In this document: piece by piece, positions 58,101 through 64,000 of the stretch
Numbering within the stretch: the first letter of the stretch is position 1
Layout: the number at the start of each line of letters is the position of its first letter
NCBI GenBank assembly: GCA_023078555.1
Contig: CM041203.1
Coordinates: 5,292,538-5,356,537, forward strand
Reading direction: 5' to 3'
Origin: Ulva prolifera
Lineage: Eukaryota; Chlorophyta; Ulvophyceae; Ulvales; Ulvaceae
Length of the DNA: 64,000 nt
Notes under the pieces: model-generated
Databases searched by the model: none
What the model saw: only the letters and a program-made list of their open reading frames with translations
What the model was told of the DNA's origin: nothing
Translations under genes and position numbers: made by a program

Positions 58101-60308
58101 CGCACGCACATACAAGCCATCCACACATTATCGAGCCACATGCATGTGGCAGCGCGGTCCCATAGCGCTAGCGCTGATGTGTAGCACCTGCGCGGGGTGC
58201 AGGTGTCAAGTTCATTCGATTCTCCGAGATCATCGGCGGGCAGGGGCCGGTCGACATGTACACGCTCGTCGGGTCGGACGGCGCCAAAAATTCGCGGCAT
58301 ATGTCGCAGTGGGCGCACATGTGCGACCCGTACCCGTTTACTGCGATGCGAGAGGTCGCCTACCGCAACCACGGCCTCCAGGTGCGACCCCCTCAGGCTC
58401 GGAGTGAGTCACACGCTCTATTCTCAAGAGCAATGCCTGATTGGTGTAGTCCGTGTTTGCGTAAGCAATGATAGCCCGAAGTCATTGTAGTTGAAACCGA
58501 GTGTTGTGGGTGATCCAGCAGTGGTGGCTGCAGGTGGCTTCTGTGCCGGAGCTGGAGCCCTTTGTGCTGTTCATGGACGGCCGGCCGGGGGAGAAGCGCT
58601 ACCTCACAAACGTCGACGAAATCCTCCCGCAGCTGCAGTCCAGCTTTCCAGGCACGCACCTCGCGCTTGTAGCTGTGGAGCCTAGCAGTGCGCAGTGCAT
58701 GCAGCATTAGCCGCTATTCCCATGAGCGCAGTTGTGTTGCCATTGCCGTGAACCATAAATACATCCAGCATCCGGCATCTACGCCGATGTGAACATGTCA
58801 TGGCACCTAGGACCTGAACAAGCGTCTGTGAGGCTGGCACAGCACTGTCTGGCGAGGCCATCACGCTACTAGTAGTATGTTGCCAACAGCCATGGGGCTG
58901 TTGGGGCCTAACACCGTGTGACCTGGGCCGATGGCGTTTGTCAATTGAGCAACGACAGCCCGCAAATCGTTTGGATGTGAACTACTGCGCCATGGCTTTC
59001 GGGACTCTCGCCTCCTCTCCATAGCTGCCAGCCTCCGGGTGTGCCGTTGCGATGCTCCAGGGTTGCCGTGGAGCTATATCAGCGATCCGGGGCATGGCCA
59101 TTGCGACGTATTGATTTGATTTTCGAGTTTCTCAGCCTCAACGACTGCGCCAGGTCGGTGACTCCGGCCACCGCGATCCCCTGAACTTTGTCAAATCAAG
59201 CGCAGCCACCTCTCATCCAGCGCGACGAATTCACCCATGCATGATGGCCATGAATGCAGGGGTGCGCATGGAGCATGTCCACATCTCGAAGCACACCCTC
59301 CAGGAGCAGCTGGAGTACCTGGCCAAGGCAACGGTGATGGTGACCAACATCGGCAGCCGCAGCTTCCGCCTCGTCTACCTGCCCAACGGCGCCACCACCA
59401 TCCTCGTCGGGCCCCCCGAGTGCGCCGCTATTTGCCTTGCTTTCCCCCCTTACCCGTTCTCCAATGATGACGCATGGCCATGGCATCCCTCACCCTATGT
59501 TATCGAATGATGCCAGATGTGATAATGACTCCAATTTGCAAACCGGACGTCCGGCGCCCTAGCTGGCCACCAATCTGCTTGCCAGATGGCAACCAACAAA
59601 GTGCGCATTTGCACTGACTGGCGATGCGGATGCCTGAAAGGGTGTGGCAGAATCGCCGTTGTATTGCATCGGTGACGTATTGTGTTGCGATTGCAATACA
59701 CTGGTGTGTGGCTGGCGGGTGCGGACGCACTTGCCACATGCAGCTATACAATACAGAACTCCTGATTGAGCTAATGACACGAGCGTGGCAGTGTCAAGCG
59801 GTACATGCACGGCAGCACACCAAGCTGCGGCATATGTGGATCCGTTCATTCGGAGATGCCAATGTCCTCTTCAGCAAGGCTCAGTAAATTCAGATTTACT
59901 TTACTTTACCAATTGGTTACCCCTTACCCCTTTACTGTACCAGTTGGATACCAGATTTACTTTACCAATTACTTAAGCTGGTGTTTGGAGGAGTGCAGGT
60001 ACTCCTTCATGACGGAGCCAGGCATGCGAGGTGCACGTCCCAGGCGCCAGCAGAACACCTCCCCCTTCTACGAGATCGAGGCCTGCTGGGGCTTCATCGG
60101 CTACGTCAACATGCTGCAGTACCACGTCACCAGCAAGGCGGAGGTGGACAAGACGAAGCCATGGAGGAACTGGAAGGATGCGAGGGACTCGAACATTGCA
60201 CTGGATGCGGACAAGCTGACGGTGCTGCTGCGGGCTGCACTGCAGGAGGCAGAGAGTAGTGCTCAGCCGTTCACTGGGGCTGGCACTCTCGCGGCGTATG
60301 CTTGGTGA
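55164..60308 (+). CDS. GT61-like glycosyltransferase, array copy 6
   Basis: Seven exons: 55164-55684, 56383-56608, 57486-57627, 58203-58381, 58534-58651, 59260-59419 and 59999-60308, giving 551 aa, the longest complete copy because of a Ser/Thr/Pro-rich linker (about 50-115). The signal MLRVMLALALAATI is near-identical in style to copy 3. The MKCLGT module starts at 118, the GHxxxD motif (GHLLRDNLMPMIDLP) is at H224-D228, and IGSRSF is at 426-431. Intron 5 starts with a GC donor (58652-58653), as in copy 1. Intron 2 shares its first ~190 bases with copy 3 and holds a relic of an exon 2 end. Intron 6 carries a dispersed ~60-bp repeat. Exon 7 resembles copies 4 and 5. Confidence 0.86.
56609..56793 (+). 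repeat. Intron-2 block shared with copy 3
   Basis: Matches 30895-31095 in array copy 3, with small indels (for example a gap at CTCCTCAAAGCAGC). It begins at the splice donor of exon 2. Confidence 0.85.
56813..56847 (+). pseudogene. Relic of a GT61-like exon 2 end inside intron 2 of copy 6
   Basis: CCCGGTGGAGTTTGACTGGG, followed by TGCGCC, repeats the last codons of exon 2 (PVEFDW) and its GTGCGC donor, about 220 bases downstream of the real one. Only this fragment is present. It could compete as a donor, but using it would place a stop-containing segment in the message. Confidence 0.75.
57095..57177. repeat. AT-rich TATATA/CCCC low-complexity stretch
   Basis: Repeated TATATATACCCC-type units in intron 2 of array copy 6, an island of AT-rich sequence in a GC-rich locus. 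Confidence 0.8.
57659..57703 (-). mobile_element. L-family short insertion, 45 bp
   Basis: TCATGATGCGTTA (57646-57658) and TCATGATGTGTA (57704-57715) flank an insert with GGCGAGGCGGGCAGCACCGC. It lies in intron 3 of copy 6, just after exon 3. The flanks differ slightly. Confidence 0.6.
59842..59977 (+). repeat. Dispersed repeat of about 60 bp, copy 3 of 4, with TTTACTTTACC extension
   Basis: CCGTTCATTCGGAGATGCC, AATGTCCTCTTCAGCAAGG, CTCAGTAAATTCAG and ATTTACTTTACTTTACCAAT, then further GATTTACTTTACCAAT copies. It lies in intron 6 of array copy 6, close to the exon 7 acceptor. Confidence 0.8.
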
Positions 60309-61712
60309 AGTACCAGTGTCAGTTGTGGCTGAAAGGGGTGTCGCGTCCTACAATGGGGACGTGATGCCTGTGTCGATTTCTGTGGCCAGCAGAACGCACG
60401 CTAGTGCTGTGCGTTGCTGTTTATCACTGTGCTGTTGCACGGAAGCACGAATGGCAATTTCAGCAGTTCAGGAGTAACAGGCTGCAATCGACCGATTGGC
60501 CAGGTGGCTCTGCCCCCCCTTCAAGCTCGTGCTTTATATTGTGAGCGGCAGCAGTAGGTGATGCAGATTTATCGAGTGCTATAACTCTAATAAGCGTCAG
60601 GTTGGTGTTAAACAGCACTTCGGGTTGCCAGGAATTGGAATCGCTTCGTCACTCCCCGCAGGGCTGCAAGATCTGACACCGATATGCCGTCGCGGATGAC
60701 ATCATACCTTGTCCAGAAGTACCTTGGCTCAACGCTGTCCGGTTTCCGTTCTGCGGCTTTGTAACATGGCGCCGTTGCGATGACTCTTGCCACTCGCAAA
60801 CACAAGGCCCCACTGTTTCAGCGTAGAACGCAGGCAGATTCGCATGTGTCGAGCTCATAATAGTGTCTTGAGATGCGTTCGCAGTGGTTTGGCGACTGGT
60901 CACAGGAGATCCCTCAATCAGCGACCGCAGTACTGGTGTCGTCGAGAGTGTGAAGGATGTATAGTTTCAGGTGACGCCGCCTCAGGCGCGGCCATCTAGC
61001 ATTCGACAAAAGTATTTGTAAGGAATTCATGCTTCCCTGGAGTCGGAGTGCTCCGGTCAAAGTATCCGCGCTCCCGGAACATCAGGGTGTTGCAACATGT
61101 TGCCCTTGTCGCCTCCATTGAACATGGATTGCGACATGTCACACGCTCCCTCTTGAGGACAGAATCATCAGGCCAACCAGAGATGGGTCTCTGGATGTGC
61201 TCATCATAGTTTGGAAGTGGAACGTCGCGCTCGATCGTCGTAGCGCAAGCGTAGCATCGGGTTCACAGCGGGCTCCGTTTAAGCAGGGCGTCACTTTGAG
61301 AAGTCTCGGACAGTGGCAAGCGTCGTCTCTCGCACGTGTTCACCAGTGATTGAGGTTTAGGCTAGCTATGGTTCTATCTGTCCGCTCGCATGTTGGAATT
61401 GGCCGGGCTGGTTCCATGGGAGTGCACCGGGTCAGCAGGTGAACACGACTGTCCTTGGCTCTCTATACATCCTAGAATTTCGTAAGAGGATTAAAACTAT
61501 CAGAATATCCATGCAGGAATGATCTGGGCTGCAAGCTGAAGCCAAAGCAGCTGCTGCGGGGGCGAGTCTCTGTGCATGCAGCAGACGACGCGAGTGTACG
61601 CCCTCCTTTTCCGTTTTGATCTTCATCAGAGGCATCTTGACTGCAGGATGAAGGTCTGTGTGCATCATCCTCGTGCAATGTCACGGGGCGACCGGGTCCA
61701 TTGCGTGTGCAG
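60309..61712. other. Spacer before the transporter gene
   Basis: About 1.4 kb between GT61-like copy 6 and the first recognised transporter exon. The promoter and the 5' exon(s) with the transporter's start codon and presumed transit peptide must lie here, but I could not identify them. No repeats of note. Confidence 0.45.
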
Positions 61713-64000
61713 GCGGACTTGCCGACACCAGGAGTGACGCCCGCGACTGTTGTTCCCTCTGCCGTTCCTGAATCCACCGCACCCAAGACGCCAGAAGTTC
61801 CTGAAGTACCTGAAGTACCCACAGAGCTCACGGTAAACTCTCTCTCCATACAGCCGGTCTGGCTTGCAGTGCAAAACCTCTCACGCTCGTCCTATGTGAT
61901 TCACCACTGTTTGGTCAAGCAGCAGCTGCACGCGGCGCACAGACCCGCTCCGCGAGGACTCCGCTCTCCCTGCCTCACCATTGTAGCAATACCTGTGTTG
62001 GATTAAGCGTGCGCAAGGCAGCTTCATCTGCCTGCAGCAGACTTGATGTACCCAGCATGGTCAGCACACGCTTGCACACACTTGGCAGGCCACAGCCAGC
62101 ATAGCCCGCAACCTCAATTTCAGTCTACTTCCTTCACCAACTCATTGCTCAACGGCTCATATCGCATTGAGGCTGGTCCCTGATCCGGTCAGTGATGGGC
62201 AATGTTCACAAACTTTTATCCCTGCTCCTAGGCTGGCCAGTTGATCCATGAGACTGCACACGTCATGTCTTCACTGGTCCTCTGGTCAAAAGCGCGTGCT
62301 GTCACGAGAAAGATGGTGCTTTGCAGCCAGCGAACTTCAAGACAGCAGCTGCAGCCATTGCGGTGGGGCTCCTCATCCGCTTTGTGATTCCATGCCCAGC
62401 AGAACTCACCCTCCAGGCCTGGAGCGTCCTCGCCATCTTCGTCTCCACCATCATCGGTATGCCACACTCACTGTATCGCCCTGCCATCATTGCAAGAGCT
62501 AGCCACGCTTCACCTGAGCCCCCTTTGCTCCAGGCAGCTCCTTTTGTCTGCGCCGACCAGCTGTTGCACTCACCGTACACTATTTTCCCACAAAAAAAAA
62601 CGCCATGTGAGTATGCATACATGCTTGATGGCACAGTCAGATTCATACGGACAATGGCAAAGTCATGTGCTGGCCTTCAGAAAGTGCAGACCTCTGGGAA
62701 CAGTCATGCATGGGATTTCCCACTTTGTCCTGAGTGACTGCCGATCAGCATGGACTGTCCAGTAGCGTTCAAGCTGGAAGGCTCGTCGTTCTCTGGTCAT
62801 GGCTTGTGATACGAATGGTCCCTTTGAGGCCCCAGTGTGTTGCCAGACTTCATTCATGCTGTCCACATTCTTCCCGAGGTCCCAGCCGCTGCTTTCACGT
62901 CACCTCTGCCTCCAATCTCACACAGCTGCTCTCTGGCGCGAGCACACTTCATCACCACATCAAGACCATCACATGACAGCCACTGAAAATTTGTTGTCTT
63001 GTCACTCAGTGTATCCAAACACCATCCCACGCCGAACGGCGCAGCATGAGCATGATTGCTTCAGCTGCTGGCACCATACCGCTGTATGATGGACAGGCCA
63101 TGAGATCGTCGTCAATGGCAGACGCATCCAGTTCCGTCAATTGGACTGGCAGCATAGAGACCCAGATCACACCTTCACGATCCTCAAGACAGGCACAGCG
63201 GCTGCTGCAGACCTGCTCGTGTCACCTGCCGGGAAGCATTCCATGCGAGTTGTCCCCTGCACCAGCAACCTCGCGGCGACTCTGTGACGTGTCGGCTACA
63301 CCACAGATCCTTATCATGCTGAAATACGCCCCGTCGAGCCCGATCACCTAGATCAAACCTGATTATTTTGATATATTTTGTAGACGGCAGCCATGAAACG
63401 CCGAGATTCGACCTAACAGTGCTTCAGAGCTGTGATAGTTCAGTAAGACATGTGGCTATGTATGTTCCGCAAACTCACTTTATAGCACTTGACATATGGC
63501 CCCGTTCATGCGGAGTTGTCAGTGTCCTCCTCAGGACACAGCCAAGCAAATCCAGATTGACTCTGCTTTACACTGCTGATGTTTGCATCTACCGCTGAGC
63601 TGTGTATGTGCGCTGCAGGCCTCGTGCTGCAGCCCCTGCCTGTCGGCGCCTGGGCGTTCGCGGGGCTGACCGTCACCGTCGCCACCAAGACCCTCCCCTT
63701 TGCGACCGCCTTCGCAGCCTTCCGCAACGAGGTCATCTGGCTGATTGTCGTGTCCTTCTACTTCGCGCGCGGCTTCGAGAAGTGCGGCCTCGGCGACCGC
63801 ATCGCGAACCTCTTCGTCAAGCTCATGGGCAAGTCGACGCTCGGCCTCGCGTACGGCCTCGTCATCGCGGAGGGCATCATCGCGCCCGCGATGCCGAGCA
63901 CGAGCGCGCGCGCCGGCGGCATCTTCATGCCCATCATCAAGTCCCTCAGCGAGGCCGCGGGCTCGTACCCCGGCGAGACGAGCAAGAAGCTCGGCAGCTT
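61713..64000 (+). CDS. DASS/SLC13-type transporter, probably plastid dicarboxylate (2-oxoglutarate/malate) translocator, partial
   Basis: Three exons are visible: 61713-61832, 62327-62456 and 63619 to the window end, still open. The first encodes a Pro-rich linker (repeated EVPEVP) like the one before the first membrane helix in plastid dicarboxylate translocators. The second gives helix 1 (AAAAIAVGLLIRFVIPCP) and LQAWSVLAIFVSTIIG. The third has QPLPVGAWAFAGLTV, TKTLPFATAFAAF, WLIVVSFYFARGFEKCGLGD and the SNT-like family signature region PAMPSTSARAGGIFMPIIKS. DASS carriers exchange dicarboxylates such as malate across membranes; in plants this type sits in the plastid inner envelope. Donors are GTAAAC and GTATGC, unlike the GTGCGC of the array. 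The start codon and transit peptide were not found; the C-terminal half is beyond the window. Substrate is inferred from similarity. Confidence 0.85.
63501..63576 (+). repeat. Dispersed repeat of about 60 bp, copy 4 of 4
   Basis: CCGTTCATGCGGAGTTGTCA, GTGTCCTCCTCAGGACACAG and a diverged AGCAAATCCAGATTGACT segment in the intron before the third transporter exon. Confidence 0.65.

Noticed and set aside
1..64000. CRISPR arrays, bacterial operons, phage modules
   Set aside because: No regularly spaced repeats with unique spacers, no ribosome-binding sites or operon spacing; the genes have spliceosomal introns.

Overview
This is nuclear DNA of a eukaryote, most likely a unicellular alga. The coding regions are GC-rich and split by short spliceosomal introns. 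The last gene encodes a DASS/SLC13 carrier whose closest resemblance, by eye, is to plastid 2-oxoglutarate/malate translocators. A retroposon family whose sense strand ends in TTGTAA hints at the TGTAA poly(A) signal of green algae, so a chlorophyte is my best guess, but the lineage is not fixed by what I can see.

The backbone is a head-to-tail array of six paralogous glycosyltransferase-61-like (GT61/DUF563) genes on the + strand: 22-3929 (5' end outside the window), 20244-23937, 29634-33561, 39009-42540, 46947-50691 and 55164-60308. The five complete copies predict 518-551 aa proteins. Each has an N-terminal hydrophobic signal, a variable linker and the same chain of conserved modules. Intron positions and phases are identical in all six (2, 0, 1, 0, 1, 2), except that copy 2 has lost intron 4 precisely. 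Splice donors are mostly GTGCGC, and two copies use a GC donor for intron 5.

Between copies 1 and 2 lies a tandem segmental duplication (about 6030-9350 and 9351-13115). Each unit carries one intronless minus-strand gene (6599-7894 and 10886-12175) for a predicted secreted, Cys-containing protein with an acidic stretch and a Tyr/Asp-rich C-terminus. I do not recognise the family. The window ends inside the DASS transporter gene (61713 to beyond 64000).

The remaining sequence is long, gene-poor and full of repeats. Two related-looking retroposon families, called L and S here, occur as insertions of 18-732 bp flanked by direct repeats of about 12-21 bp. There is also a 1.88-kb non-autonomous DNA transposon with 61-bp perfect terminal inverted repeats (50930-52805), several perfect or near-perfect palindromes, a roughly 60-bp dispersed repeat present four times, and long G or C homopolymers.

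If the predictions hold, the GT61-like enzymes and the secreted Tyr-rich proteins would both act in the secretory pathway or cell covering. The array looks like a locus expanding by unequal exchange, with gene conversion or duplication also reshuffling intron segments. No rRNA, tRNA or CRISPR features were found.
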